From Amaranthus tricolor (taxonomy: Eukaryota > Streptophyta > Magnoliopsida > Caryophyllales > Amaranthaceae), in the NCBI RefSeq assembly GCF_026212465.1, contig NC_080059.1, positions 10,653,311 through 10,717,310 on the forward strand: DNA of 64,000 nucleotides. The letters run 5' to 3'. How positions within the stretch are numbered: the first letter of the stretch is position 1; each line of letters begins with the position of its first letter. The position numbers and the translations under genes were made by a program. Below, piece after piece: positions 41,859 through 55,648 of this stretch. A model generated the notes under the pieces. It was not told the DNA's origin and searched no databases. It saw only the letters and a list, made by a program, of their open reading frames with translations.

Positions 41859-44568
41859 TCCCAAAGAGAAGTTCTTAAATCTTGAAAGATGATGTCAAAA
41901 TGATAAATTTGAGTATGAAATAATTTATTACATGTATTATTATTGTGGGCATCATGCATGTTGATTTTATAAATTATTGTATGTTTAAAGGCATGTTTAA
42001 CACTACTTTGTGAAAGTTATTGTGATGGAAATGATTATATGAATTTGAAAATATTTGAAATTCATTTTAAAAGAAATTTTCAGTAGCTATATGTTAAGAA
42101 AATTTCTTGGATATTTTTTTTTTGAGATTATTCGTTAAATTGATATTTTAATGGATTTTAAGGTGTTAAATACTCTTATTATAAAACATGGTATTAGATG
42201 AACTCTTCATCATCAAAAATAATTAATAAAAATATATTATAATGTCTCCAACAAGATTTGGCCAGAATATATTTAGTTTGGAATTTTTTTTTTAAAATTT
42301 TTGAATAATCGTTAAATTGTTTAACGGTAAATTGTAAAATGGTAAAATATAAAATAATTACCAAACAATGACATATGGACTTGAAATTTTTATCACATAC
42401 TCATATGGACAGTAGGTAAAATTGGTAAGAGTTTGGGAAGGTTTCGTTGACATTTAAGGACCTTAATAATTTTTACTCGGTTATTAATAATCGGTAAGTT
42501 TGAAAACGGTAAAATACAAAATAAATACTAAATGACGTCTTTTGGACATGAAAATTTTATGAGGCACTTATATAAGCAGTAAATACATGTTCAAAAATTT
42601 ATATGGATTTTCGTGACCATATATGGACTTAAATAAATTTTATTCGATTTATCGGTAAAATAACGATATTAATTATTAAAAATATTCCACATGATTTTTA
42701 ATGGTTATTTAAAATTTTATACCCCTTAAAATAGCTTCTGAAATATCATATAAGTTTTTATAATATTTTATTCGGACTCAAATAATTTTAAACCTATTTT
42801 ATACTATTTATCGATAAAATGTCTATACAAAATAATAAAACATCATACATGAGTTTTATAAGTTCAAATGGCCTAATAAACATATTATATGACTTCTGGA
42901 ACATTGGTATAATTTTATAAAATAAATTATTAATTATTTACTAATTTATCAAAATAATAGAAAATGTTTATTTATTAGAAAGTGTAATATTGTTAATTAA
43001 ATTTGGGTAAAAATAAACCTATATAAAAAAAATTATAATTATATTAATAACCTACTGCCTCATAGTATAAATTAATTTTAAATGAGACGGTTTATAAATT
43101 TTACGGATTTAAGAGACCATTTAAATAACAGTAAATACCCAAATTGTCGAAAATAATTGTAAGATCGTTATAAATACGCATAACCCATTATAACTTGATG
43201 GGACAAACTTAAATTCATTTTAAATAAGGTATTATAATGACTTGATTAATTTGGGCCTTGTTGGAGAATTAATATGTACTTTGTAAATCAATTATCGATT
43301 TTATTACCGGCAAAACTATCTCGTATTTAAGAAAATAGTGTTTTATGAAATCTTCTGTATTAATGATTTTATAGACTTATGAATCATATTCTAGTTGTTT
43401 TGAATGAATTTCAAAACCCTTTTAAGTTATATTTACTTTAAGAAGGATTGGAACAAAACATTTTAGTGGTTTCCTTAAAAAAAATCGTATTGATCTTTAA
43501 TCACTTTTTGTTACTATGAATTTCCATACATGCTAGTGATGCCCCAATATAATACAAAGGTTATGTTTAATGATATGATTATGCTAAGCATGTTTTACCC
43601 ATGTGGGAAATATTATGATTTGATTTTGCTAAGTTGCAAATAAAGTATGTTTTGCTATGTGCAAATAAAAGATGTTTATCATATGGAGAAAGTTAATATT
43701 TTTGACTTTCAAATGCTATTAAAATTACAAGATATATATTATGTACAAAAAAAATGTTTTAGCCTAAATGGCGGGTACATATGCCACAGCAAATGTTGTG
43801 TGCATGATTAAACGGCTCACCAATGCTGAGCGCGTATTGTTCACAATACCATTGTGTTACACTTGCCGGACATGTCGCGGACGGTAGACCGACTACCAAA
43901 CGAGTCACAGGATGACTCACAGAGTACCCATGTAAACTTATGATATGAGTTTGAAATTGATTTGGATCCATTGAGATCTTATGATTTATAATGAAAAATG
44001 AGAATTTTAAATTACTATAGAGCCATTGAACTTCATTTGAATCATAATATGATTTATCAAATGAAAAAGCATATTTCAAAATGAATTTACTCAAATAAAA
44101 AAAAAAAGAAAGATTTTAAAAACTTGTTTGACGGACACCAGTGTGTTTATACTCAGCCTTTTTGCTGATACTATGCTTTGTATGTTTTTCCAATGGTTTT
44201 GTTTTTAGAGTAAACCCCTATGGCACCTCGACGGAGAATGGATATGCGAGCGGAAGTTGAACCCGAGTTGGAGTATGACTCCCCTTTTGTTTAGATCTCT
44301 TTATTTTATTTGAGAGATTATTAGTTTAGATTTAGACTATTTTAAGGATGTAATTTGAATTTTGGACTTATTTCGATTTGGTTGTAATTTTCCTATATTT
44401 TGGACAGTTAAGACTTCCGTTATATTGCTTTGGTTTGGTTCAAGAATTATACTTGAATATTAGTTTAACCTTTAAGTAACCCCTTAATTGTGTTGGCAAA
44501 AGTAAGCTTCCGCTTGATTAATACTAAATTCCAATTAGTGTTTGCCTTCATAATTCGAGGCGGTTACA
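40796..44568 (+). mobile_element. Very long solo LTR, 3.77 kb, probably Gypsy/chromovirus type
   Basis: Starts TGAAACAG and ends GGCGGTTACA (TG...CA, TGAAAC against TGTAAC as imperfect inverted termini), with the 5-bp direct repeat AATTA on both sides (40791-40795 and 44569-44573). No Gag-Pol coding text is inside. The GCGGTTACA terminus and multi-kilobase length fit the long LTRs of plant chromoviruses of the Tekay/Del type, but this lineage call is from general resemblance only. It contains an A-tract (about 41829-41857) and a more GC-balanced block at 43760-43940. The short ORFs inside look like chance. Confidence 0.6.
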
Positions 44569-46018
44569 AATTATGTGATTATATAGCATCTTTTTAATTT
44601 CAAATTATCGCTATGTTAATCAACTATTAGATTTAGACTCTATTTAATCAATTCTCACAAGCTATTTTTATTGAATGATTTAATAAGAATTTTAACTAAA
44701 ATTTATCCTTAAGCAAAGTTGATCCTAATATCACAAGCTAGTTCTATTGATTAGTCTAACAAAGCATATTTAATTTAGGGTTATTAGCACAATTTAATCA
44801 CTTTAATTCTAATTTTATAGACACTTTCAATAATTAAATTATACTTGAATTATAGGTTGGGTTGCTTACCCTATATATGAGACATATCTCTAAGACTGCT
44901 CATATAACAATTTGTGAATAATCCTCTATAAAATCAACTTATTACCATTTGCTATATATTGGGCTAATTTGTTGATTTTACTATCTTACATTATTGTGTC
45001 ATATTATTTTATAAAATATTTATAAAATAAAATTCAAAGTGAATAGGAAGTCAAATTGATTTATCTCACAAGATATATAAAATAAGCAAGTATTTTACCA
45101 AAATTAAATTGTTTATTCAATCATGCAATAATTATGTTTTTAATTGTTACAAGTAATTTATATCTATTATTACATTTAATTTGAATTTTTATTATTTGAT
45201 AACGATAACATATATATGTCATTTCTTATAAAAAAATTTCGTGCATTGTATGAAATTCTATACTAGTATAGTTATATTTTAAAAACAATTAACTCTTATA
45301 AAATCATATATTACAATTGAAAAATCATAAATATAAATTCTCAATTTCAGATTTTATGTTAAAGAATGTTTACGATAAGAGAAAGTGAACTCTGAAATGT
45401 AATTTAATTTAATTTTAGAAAAAGAGGAGATGAATAATTATTATTGGTTCCAAATTTTGAAACTATCTCAATAGCCTAAGCTATATCATCGAGTATGAAA
45501 GTATTGTATTGAAAGATTTGAATACTAATTTATAAACTGCTTTTAAAATAAAGTTAAAATTAACCCAAGTTCAAATAGAATATTTTTAATTTGCTTAACA
45601 CTAAATTTACGCCAATTATCACAATATTTTACATTTTTATGTTTAACTATCAATTCACGAATATTAATTCTATTTGCTCTCAACCTCTCTTTTTTGTCCT
45701 AAAGAAAACTTCAAAGCAAATTTGTTGAGCACTACATATTTTGTTGATAGAATGTTTTGATTGAGAGCAAATAACCAGAAAAACCAGAAAAGTCCCTCCC
45801 TAGTTTGTCAAAAAAGGTTCAACCATTTGACACAAAACAGAAAAACTTAAAAAAGAACACAGAAAATAGAAGCTTAGGCATTAGACAAGTCATTCTTCAA
45901 AAATGGCTAAACAGGTCTCACAGAAACATTGACACAAAATAAATTGTTTTGAACGTTTAACTATCTTCCATAAAACATGCTAGCAGTAAACAAAATAAAC
46001 TAAACAACAATAACACAC
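44569..46018. other. AT-rich intergenic DNA and 3' flank of eL42
   Basis: No recognised gene or element. The last 200 bp before 46019 probably hold the 3' UTR of the eL42 gene (minus strand). Confidence 0.5.
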
Positions 46019-47736
<1,718 letters not shown>

Positions 47737-47764
47737 TGTTACGGCAGCAGAAAGTCCTGTGATG

Positions 47765-47773
47765 AAACCCTAG
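47765..47773. promoter_or_regulatory. Telo-box near the eL42 start site
   Basis: AAACCCTAG on the + strand (AGGGTTT on the gene strand), about 30 bp upstream of the ATG. Telo-boxes (AAACCCTA) are common in plant ribosomal-protein and other growth-related promoters and leaders. A second partial copy, AGGGTTT, is at 47833-47839. Confidence 0.7.
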
Positions 47774-47813
47774 AAAGAAGACGACTCAAAAACATTTCTT
47801 GCAGAATAATCAA

Positions 47814-47821
47814 ATTTATAT
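47814..47821 (-). promoter_or_regulatory. TATA-like box of the eL42 gene
   Basis: ATATAAAT on the minus strand, about 80 bp before the ATG, between the telo-box and the upstream site II elements. Confidence 0.45.
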
Positions 47822-47861
47822 GATCCTCAACCAGGGTTTCTATGTATGGTTTAGGGACCAT

Positions 47862-47896
47862 TGGGCCGAGCTATGAGTGTTTAGAATGTATGGGCT
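47862..47896. promoter_or_regulatory. Site II elements of the eL42 promoter
   Basis: TGGGCC at 47862-47867 and TGGGCT at 47891-47896. TGGGCY site II motifs, bound by TCP factors, occur with telo-boxes in plant ribosomal-protein promoters and drive expression in dividing cells. Confidence 0.65.
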
Positions 47897-48017
47897 CTAG
47901 ATACGTTTTGCTGCTCAATCACACCCACTTATTTTTTAACATAAATTCTTGTATGGGACGACCTTAAAATAAGAAGCTCATAAGTTAAAACTTTTTATGA
48001 TTGGCCTATTTAAGCCA

Positions 48018-48556
48018 AATAGGGCTGAGCAGAGTTTGGTCCAAACCATAAATCAAAACAGACCAAACCGTAATTTAAATATTTGATCTGGTCTATGATT
48101 TAAATGGTCGGGTCTGGTTTTTTTTCAAAAAAATTACAGTTTATGGTCTTATCCTGGTATTTTAGTTTTCATACCAGACCAGATCGCAAACCATACTGTG
48201 ACCAAAAATCATAATTTTTTTAAAAATAAATATGTTTCTACCTAGATATTTCGAGATGTAGCAATACTTATATATTAATATATATTTGAATAATGTTAAT
48301 GTAATCAACTAATTAGAAATTATTACATTTGGTGCATGTAGGTGCAAAATATTTGTATAAACACATATATTAATTTGGAAAAAAAATAATAAATAAAAAA
48401 TCGTAGACCGGACCAGACCACACCGTTGTAGAACGGTTGAGTCCGATTCGGTCTGGTGATTTAAACAGTCTGATATGAAAATTTTCAGACCGTAATTTTT
48501 TGTTTGTTCTGATTTTAGTATCAGACCAGACAAAATCGGACCGTGTGCACCCCTAA
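48018..48556. mobile_element. Inverted-repeat element with TAGGG(C/G)TG termini
   Basis: The left end reads TAGGGCTGAGCAGAGTTTGGT. The right end, inverted, reads TAGGGGTGCACACGGTCCG. Inside, GGTCTGGT, CCAGACCAGA and CGGTCTGGT words are repeated in both orientations. A decayed relative, starting AGGGGTGTATACAG, lies at about 17150-17300. No ORF and no confirmed target duplication. Confidence 0.5.
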
Positions 48557-48613
48557 ACCCAATTATAAGTCATGTCTCACAGTGAGACTGTCTCATACAA
48601 GAATTTGCATTTT

Positions 48614-49071
48614 AGAAAAAGTGAATAGAGTGAGTTTTTTTACAAACAATATTCTCAAAATAAGTTACTTTAATCTTTTAATTTCCAAAATAAGTGTTTT
48701 CATGTCTAAGCCTAGAACATGAGAAAATAATTTATCACAATTTTGTTTGTTGTTATAAAGAAATACAATGTCATAACTTTTGAAAGAATGAAAAAAATAA
48801 ATCACCTCCTATTGATAACAACAAACATTGATGCATGTGTCGTTCTTTTGTCCTTTCAAATGGTATGATATTGTCTTTCTTTGTTCGCTGTTGGTAACAA
48901 CGAACAAAAATTTTTGACTTTTTTAACCAACTTCTTTGTTCGCTATTAGTAACAACAAACAAATACGTAACCTCGATTTTGGCATGGGGACGCTTATTTT
49001 ATGAATTGAAAATTTCAAAGATTATTTGAGAATTTTTTTAAAAAAATAAGCTTATTTATTTCAAATCTTCC
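48614..49071. mobile_element. Small non-autonomous relative of the 50-56 kb MULE
   Basis: About 458 bp with imperfect inverted termini of roughly 85 bp: AGAAAAAGTGAATAG... on the left, the inverse of ...TTATTTCAAATCTTCC on the right, both followed by an ATTCTCAAA word and, after about 45 bp, AAAATAAG. The right-end text GCTTATTTATTTCAAAT matches the flank of the large MULE at 56488-56503. Inside are two copies of the same palindrome that marks the MULE ends (48884-48904, 48939-48959), 55 bp apart. No coding capacity. Confidence 0.6.
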
Positions 49072-49967
49072 TTATTTTTCAAATTAGATGATCTCACGGC
49101 GAGACCATCTCTAATGGATCTGCTCCAGATCCACGCCTATTTTTAGGGGTTTGGATTCAATTATTTGAGAACGATCGGTTCGATTTTAGGTAAAAAAATG
49201 AATTTGGTTCAAAGTTTAGAGTCTAAAATCGTTTTAATGCTCAATTAAACCCACTTATTGTTTGCTTTTTGGGTAAAAGTTCGTCCAAATGGGAATAAAA
49301 AACATAAAATAAGTGGAGAAATGAGAGGTTAAAATAGAGAGAAATAGTAAGTTTGTGATAAAATTTTTAAAAAAATAGCCTTAACATTTCTAAAATGAAA
49401 ATGGTGCAATGTTAATGGAACGGTCTATAATAAAAAGTGTGTTAATAGAGAGGGATAGAAGGAGTATATCTCTCGATCTGAACCAAAATTTAACAAGTGC
49501 AAACGGGATGGGCAAAATGAGTTTTAAAGAGTTGGGTCAAGACAGGTTATTAAAAAATCCAAATAAGACCCTATTAATAGTTATACCTTGCCCCACCTCG
49601 TTTTAGTAGTATTTACAAACTTTTTTTCTGAACAATAGTATTCACAAACTATGCAACCAATATACTTTCTCTCTATCCCCATAAATTTACTAGACTTATT
49701 ATTTTACTCCATTCCAACTAGTTTGTTACATTACTTATTAGAGACATGAACTTCACATATTTAGCTTATCTCACCATTCATCTATTTACATTATTTATCC
49801 TCTCCAACCACTCTATAGATTAACTCATATCTCCTGACTTGTATTCTATACCCCTATTCTAATTTTTCCGGTTTATATATTTTCTCTCTCCACCTTAATC
49901 CTTTTTCATAAGAACCTTAAATAAAGACTTAAAAATTCTTAAATACACTCATAGGATACTAAACGAT
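49072..49967. other. AT-rich intergenic DNA
   Basis: The short ORF at 49409-49606 and others have no recognisable motif. Nothing supported here. Confidence 0.5.
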
Positions 49968-50156
49968 AACGGTATGTTTGGTTATCACTACTAATTGTTG
50001 GTAACGGATATGCTTTATAGTGTAAACTTTTATGATATGTATCATGTCATTTCCATGGTAATAAACTTTGATCTTAAAAAAAAAAGGTTTTTTTTTAAAA
50101 TTTTTTATTACCACCCAATACCACATTTTCAATTTGAATGATTTTTTGAAAATAAT
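49968..50156. mobile_element. Truncated MITE of the 9.6-kb family, abutting the MULE
   Basis: Contains 'acggtatgtttggttatcact', 'aataaactttgatctt' and 'attaccacccaataccac', matching the left half of the MITE at 9623-9944. The right half is absent; the MULE terminus begins where it stops. Confidence 0.55.
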
Positions 50157-50199
50157 TCCCAAAGTAAGCAGTTTTTCCCAAAGCTATAGTTTGGGGATG

Positions 50200-50332
50200 T
50201 TCGCTGTTAGTAACAGCGAGCAAAGACTGGAGGTCAAAAATAGTCAAAGAGTCTGTTCGCTGTTACTAACAGCGAACAAGGACTTTGACTATTTTTAACC
50301 TTTAGTCCTTGTTTGTTGTTACTAACAATGAA
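50200..50332. repeat. Left subterminal palindrome array
   Basis: Three copies of a 21-bp odd palindrome, TTCGCTGTTA then G or C then TAACAGCGAA, at 50200-50220 (one mismatch), 50256-50276 (perfect) and 50312-50332 (degenerate): spacing exactly 56 bp. The first spacer (AGTCAAAGAGTCTG end) and the second are inverse copies of each other, so the whole 133 bp forms one long imperfect inverted repeat centred on the middle copy. Confidence 0.9.
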
Positions 50333-51018
50333 CAGACTTGAGCTAAATTCAGCAGATCCTCCTTTCTTCCTCATTTTCTCCCAATTCAATTAAACCCTAA
50401 ACAAAAGTTGACAAAAACTCTCTCCCTTTCCTCCATTAAAATACCTTCAAACCTTCAATTAATCCTTCCCTCTTCCAATCCAACATTAGTAAAGTGGTCT
50501 AGCATGTACTTTGAGTTTTCTAAGGAATAAATTTCGTTGTTTTTTTGTTTTTTTGTTTTTTTCATACGAAAATTAGGGTTTTTTTGGTAATCTTCATTAT
50601 TTGTTTCAAATGCAGGGGATTGCTTGTGGAATCACTACTTATTTAGTTCAATTTAAGCTGATTACGGTAATGTATTAGTTATTTTTTACTTATTTATTCA
50701 TTTTTTGATTATGGTTCATTAACTTTAGTTTGTTGTTGTGGATAATATATTGAATTTAATTGGTGATTTTTTACTTAGTTATTTCATCACAACTTATTTG
50801 AATTAATAATAATGTACTTAGTTACTTGTTGATTATATTGATTTAGTTTATGTAAATGTAGGGAGTTAATTATGTATATATGTTGATTTTGTTTTGTATA
50901 TTGAATATATGTAATTAATTGATTTAGTTTAAATAATTATATAAATGTAGTTAATTAATTATGTATATTCGTGAACGTAATTGGTGATGAAGTTGATTTT
51001 GTATGTATTCATGTAGAA

Positions 51019-53163
51019 ATGTCATCATTTCGTGTGACTATTGCATGTTTTTGGAATGGTTCCATTCATACAAGTGGTAACAAGGTTACGTATGTTGGGG
51101 TAAACGTAAACTGTTTGCATGCAACTCGAACATGGATTTAAATGAGTTTAACCTTCTTGTATGTTCTAAGATTGGAATTGACACCACACGAAGTACTGTT
51201 AATTTAAGTTTTAAGTACGACATGAGTGATCAATTGTTAGCTTTTCCTATTGAGGATGATGATTCTATATATGCTATGTGAGAGCATTCAAAGGCTACAT
51301 CTATTTCCTCTTTGGAGTTATACGTAGAAGTGGTACCCCTAGGCAATCAAGTTGTGAATGTTACTTCCAATCCTTCTACGCCTATACTTATTTTAACTCA
51401 AGAAACTCAAAATCCCTTTGTTCCTTCCCCATCTTCTACTCCTTCCAAACCCCCTAAAACTCAAGTCCCAAATAATGCGACTGTTAATTTAGGAGAAAGT
51501 ACTGAGTTGGTACCTTGGGATGATGGTAATGAGAGTAATGAGCTTGATGATGATCCTTCTGAGGATGATGTGGATGTGGATGAGGATGCCCTAGCTAATG
51601 ACATGAACCTAGGCAACATTCCTACAATCGTTTCTCCTACACCTTATGCCTTATGTCCACCTCTGGATGAATATGTAGAGGACAACTCTTGGAGGACTTG
51701 GGTTTGTGATATCACCTACACCAAAAATTGGGAGTTTGAAAAGGGTATGAATTTTTGATAGTAAGGAAGCTTTGTTGGAAATTGTTAGAGTCTATCATAT
51801 TCGTAGGAATGTAGAGTATAGAACAGAGACTTTTAACCAAACTTCTTTATTATTGAAGTGTAAGAGGGGATGTTCTTGGAAACTAAGGAGTAGGCTAAAT
51901 CCTTATTCAACCTCATGGTTTATTCCAAAGTACAATGGAAAGCATGAGAATTGTGTGTTGGGTAGTGGCACTGTGTCAGCTGGACATATTCACTTGACGT
52001 CCTCTGTGATTAGGAATTGTGTTTCCAAAGACCCTTTGATTAAGGTGTCTTTCGTTCGACAGATGGTGAAAGATTGATTTGGGATAAAGGTCAAGTACAA
52101 GCTAACAGGGTGTGCTAAGCAACAAGCCCTATTGTCAATCTATGGTACATGGGAGGATTCATACTCTCTTCTTCCACGCTTTTTGAAAGCATTGCAACAA
52201 TCAAACCCGGGCACAGTACTTGAGTGGTTCTTCAAGGAAGACAATGACGCGGGTGTGTATGTACATCCTAATATTAGAACCTTTCAACGTGTCTTTTGGG
52301 CCTTTAGACCTAGCATAAAGGGCTTTAAGCTTTGTAAACCTCTTATCGCCATTGACGGTACACACTTATATAGTAAGTACCGTCATACCTTATTGACTGC
52401 GATTGCGTAGGATGGTGATAAGGGTATCTTTCCACTTGCATTTGCCTTGGTTGAGAAGGAATGCATAGTTGCGTGGTCTTGGTTTATGGCGTGTATTCGG
52501 AAGCATGTAACATAGAAGATGAGATTGTGTAATATCTCTGATAGACATGCGGGCATTTTAGCGATCGTGGAGGAGACGGAATGGCAACCACCATATGCCC
52601 ATCATAGATATGCTTACGTCATTTGGTTAGTAACTTTCACCGTGCTATGGGTAATGTTCAACTTAAGAAGTTATTTGGTAGGACTGCTGAGCAAAGACAA
52701 CACACTAAGGTGGTTGAGGGCTTGAGGGAAATTATGGCTGCGAAATTAGAGGCTCTTTTTTGGATTGGTGAAGTAGGTGATATTTCTAAGGGGGCAAGAT
52801 TCAAACAATTGACTTGACACAAAGGAAATGCACATGTAACAAATTAGAAATATATCACTTACCTTGTTCACATGTCCTTGCCGTATGCATCAAAAGACAC
52901 CTATCTTATGAGCATTTTGTAGACCCTTGCTACACCTCACAGAGTTACGCAAACACATATGAAACATGTTTCATGCCAATGATTGATAAGAGGTCATGGC
53001 ATCAGTACTCTAGTGTGGAGGTTAGACACGATCCTGATCAAATATGTGGTAAGGGAAGGCCTAATTCTAAGAGAATTGCTAACGAAATGGATGAAGGAAG
53101 AAGGAAACGTACTACTTGTTGGCATTGTGGAAGCTAAGGTCACAACACTAGAACTTGCACATC
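51019..53163 (+). pseudogene. MuDR-type MULE transposase, degenerate
   Basis: The N-terminal region starts at 51019 (MSSFRVTIACFWNG). It shifts frame near 51132 to MDLNEFNLLVCSKIGIDTTR and ends in a TGA at 51279. An acidic linker follows (NESNELDDDPSEDDVDVDED). After another shift near 51750 come the MuDR DNA-binding-like part (RNVEYRTETFNQ, CKRGCSWKLRSRL) and the DDE core: LIAIDGTHLYSKYRHTLLTA with the first Asp, ISDRHAGI with the second, then SNFHRAMGNVQLKKLFGRTA. The SWIM zinc finger is CTCNKLEIYHLPCSH. The zinc knuckle CWHCGS*GHNTRTC is broken by a stop. In-frame stops lie at 52075, 52408, 52513 and 53135, with further frameshifts. It once cut and pasted the element; it can no longer do so. 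Confidence 0.88.
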
Positions 53164-53175
53164 CAAGTAACACTA

Positions 53176-53176
<1 letters not shown>

Positions 53177-53269
<93 letters not shown>

Positions 53270-53330
53270 AACATAAACATAAACATAAACATACACTTAC
53301 TCATAAACACAAACATACACTTACATCGTT
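53177..53330. repeat. (TTA)n followed by (ATAAAC)n
   Basis: About 31 TTA units to 53268, then several ATAAAC units decaying into ACATACACTT repeats. Translated, it gives only artefactual poly-Leu, poly-Tyr or poly-Asn. Confidence 0.95.
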
Positions 53331-53519
53331 ACTTACTATTCTTCATTGCAACAGTGCTACAGATGGATCCAATAGCTCCAAGATCCCACAATCCTAGCGT
53401 CCTGTATATGCAGGACGATTATCAGAGCAATGTATTATGAGATGCCCTGGTTAGTTGGATATGATGAATTGATTGCTTTGATTTCATGTTTGGTTTTTAA
53501 TGAAACTTTTCCGGTTACA

Positions 53520-55296
53520 GGTCTCAGACACAGACTAAATATACACTAGGCATCCCGACTCTACCCTGTGGGAGATAGACGCACGGATCATTCCATTCTT
53601 GCAGCGAGTGAGGTTGTATGACTTCCACCTCGTCGCATACGATAGAGTCAATCGTGCGATGGTCACAGCTCTAATAGAGCACTGGCGTCAAGAGACGCAC
53701 ACCTTCCATCTGCCTTTGGGTGAGGCCACTGTCACCCTATTAGATGTAGCAGTCCTGAGACGGCTTCCTATTGAGGGTGTTGCCTTGTCCACTAGCGGAT
53801 GCCAAATTTCTAGCTAGCCAACTATAGTAGAGAGAATTCTAGGGGTGCGACCCCCTAATGACGCAGTTCAAGGGAGCGGTTTGAAGTGCACCTGGCTGGC
53901 ACGTACATTCTCGGATCTGCCTAAGGGTGCTGATGAGGGCACTGTTGTATCTCTTGTATTTGATTGGTGCTGTCTTGTTTGCCGACAAGACTAGTAGCTA
54001 AGTACATATTATGTACTTGACGTTACTTGATGTGCCATGGGAGCGTATTGCGGGGTATAATTGGGGGTCTGGTGCCCTATTTTACCTTTACAGAAGGCTA
54101 TGCACTGCCTCAAGAAAGACTGTGAAGGAAATATCCGGGACATTGATTATTCTCTAGGTAATTCTAAGTTTAAATTTTTATTTCTTTATATGTTCAAATT
54201 AATTACAATTACTGACTTATATAAACATTCCATAGCTTTGGGCGTACGAGCACATTTTCATTGGGCAACAAATGAGAATGGTTAGCCGTGGTGTTATTGC
54301 TCCACCACCTACTCCCGACCAAGAGCTCCCGTATGGATCCAGTTGGTCTTTTGCCCGGCGCACTAGGACTCATATTGGATCTAACGTCGGTTTCCATCAG
54401 GATCATTTGGATCTATTACGCGCTGACCAGGTAACTGCTTCACTCTATACACTTATTATTATCACTAACTAAAGTCATTTACTGATGTCTTATTAACTTT
54501 TAGTTTCTTTGGGACCCGCATCTCGCTGAGGCATATGTTGCCTTGCCTCAGCATTCAGGGATATAGACAGGGGTGTGGAGGGCTTCTGTGCCACTAATAT
54601 GCTTCTACAATCGGGATGGTACAAGGTATCCCACCACCTTGCGACACTGAGGTAAAGTTGCACCTCACTTCGCGTAAGGGTCAAGCTCCCAAGCACTCGA
54701 GCGAGATCAACGGGCGCCACATCGCCCGTTGGGATCATAGACTGGAGTTGCTAGCTGAGGGTGCGCCGATCGATGCTGCTGGTGCATCTATCAGTGCTGA
54801 TTACATGTTGTGGTTCCTCTCCATCACTTGGCGATGGATGACACGATGAGGTTTCGTAGCTGTGTCCCAGTATGCTCCTGCCGTGCCAGTGATGACCCAA
54901 TTTGTAATTATCCTTTCATGTTTAATTGGTTACAACTACAACTTTCATAACGTAATATTAACTTAACTAATATTTGATTGCTGGCACAAGGTGTGGCAGC
55001 GGTGATCCAATCGAGCCATGAGCAGCCCATACGAGAGATTGCGCAGGGCATGCATCTTGGCACGCAGTTCCAGCACTTCATACAGGAAGTGGCTGAAGAG
55101 GCTTCACCTCCTGCCGGTGAGGTCCAAGTCTCATCTCCTCCTCAGGACGTTCATTTAGAGGAGACTTGTCCTACCCCGAACATGGTTCGGGGACCTCGCA
55201 GGTTGGGCAATTGTAATACCAATCACCTCCACTTCTCGAGCGACACACGAACGCCTCCTACGATAGTAGGAGGCGTAAGAGGCCATCACAGTTAGA
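53520..55296 (+). pseudogene. Plant mobile domain (PMD/MAIN-like) gene, degenerate
   Basis: The N-terminal part reads LWEIDARIIPFLQRVRLYDF, then a variant of the family signature: ETHTFHLPLGEATVTLLDVA and VLRRLPIEGVA. Next come RILGVRPPNDAV and KCTWLARTF, a middle part in other frames, and LWAYEHIFIGQQ, corresponding to the L-W-A-W-E motif region of PMD proteins. After that are PYGSSWSFARRT, LLRADQFLWDPHLAEAYVAL and a decayed C-terminal half. Likely introns (GT-AG) at about 54158-54230 and 54430-54502. Stops and frameshifts throughout. Host PMD proteins (MAIN, MAIL1) act in genome stability and TE silencing; related PMD genes are carried by transposons. This copy lies inside the MULE termini. 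Confidence 0.8.
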
Positions 55297-55648
55297 GAGG
55301 GTGCAGAAGGAGGATGAGGATTAGTATATATTTTGTAATACATTGAACATTTGTGTATATTAAACATTTGTAGGATTTTGACATTTTGACATTTGTACAT
55401 AGTTTGTAATGTATGTATATATGTTTATCGTTTTTATTATATTTTAAATATGAATCAAAGTTGATAAGCCTCATTAGTATATAGTTTCATCCATGCTCGG
55501 ACTTTTGGCGAAAAATCATCCATGATTGGACTTGTTATGACTTGTGTTGATGAATTCATTGCAAATAGACGATGCCGATAATTCAACATAGTTTTATTAA
55601 TAATGATTACAAATACATCGATCATTCATGAAATAAAACCATTACAAC

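Noticed and set aside
43759..44094. 111-codon minus-strand ORF
   Set aside because: Lies inside the solo LTR and resembles no Gag, Pol or other protein.
50200..50332. CRISPR-like repeat-spacer array
   Set aside because: Regular spacing looks similar, but the spacers are inverse copies of each other, only three units exist, and the locus is a plant MULE end.
52983..53397. ORFs with long poly-Leu, poly-Tyr or poly-Asn
   Set aside because: Artefacts of the (TTA)n array downstream of the MULE transposase remnant.
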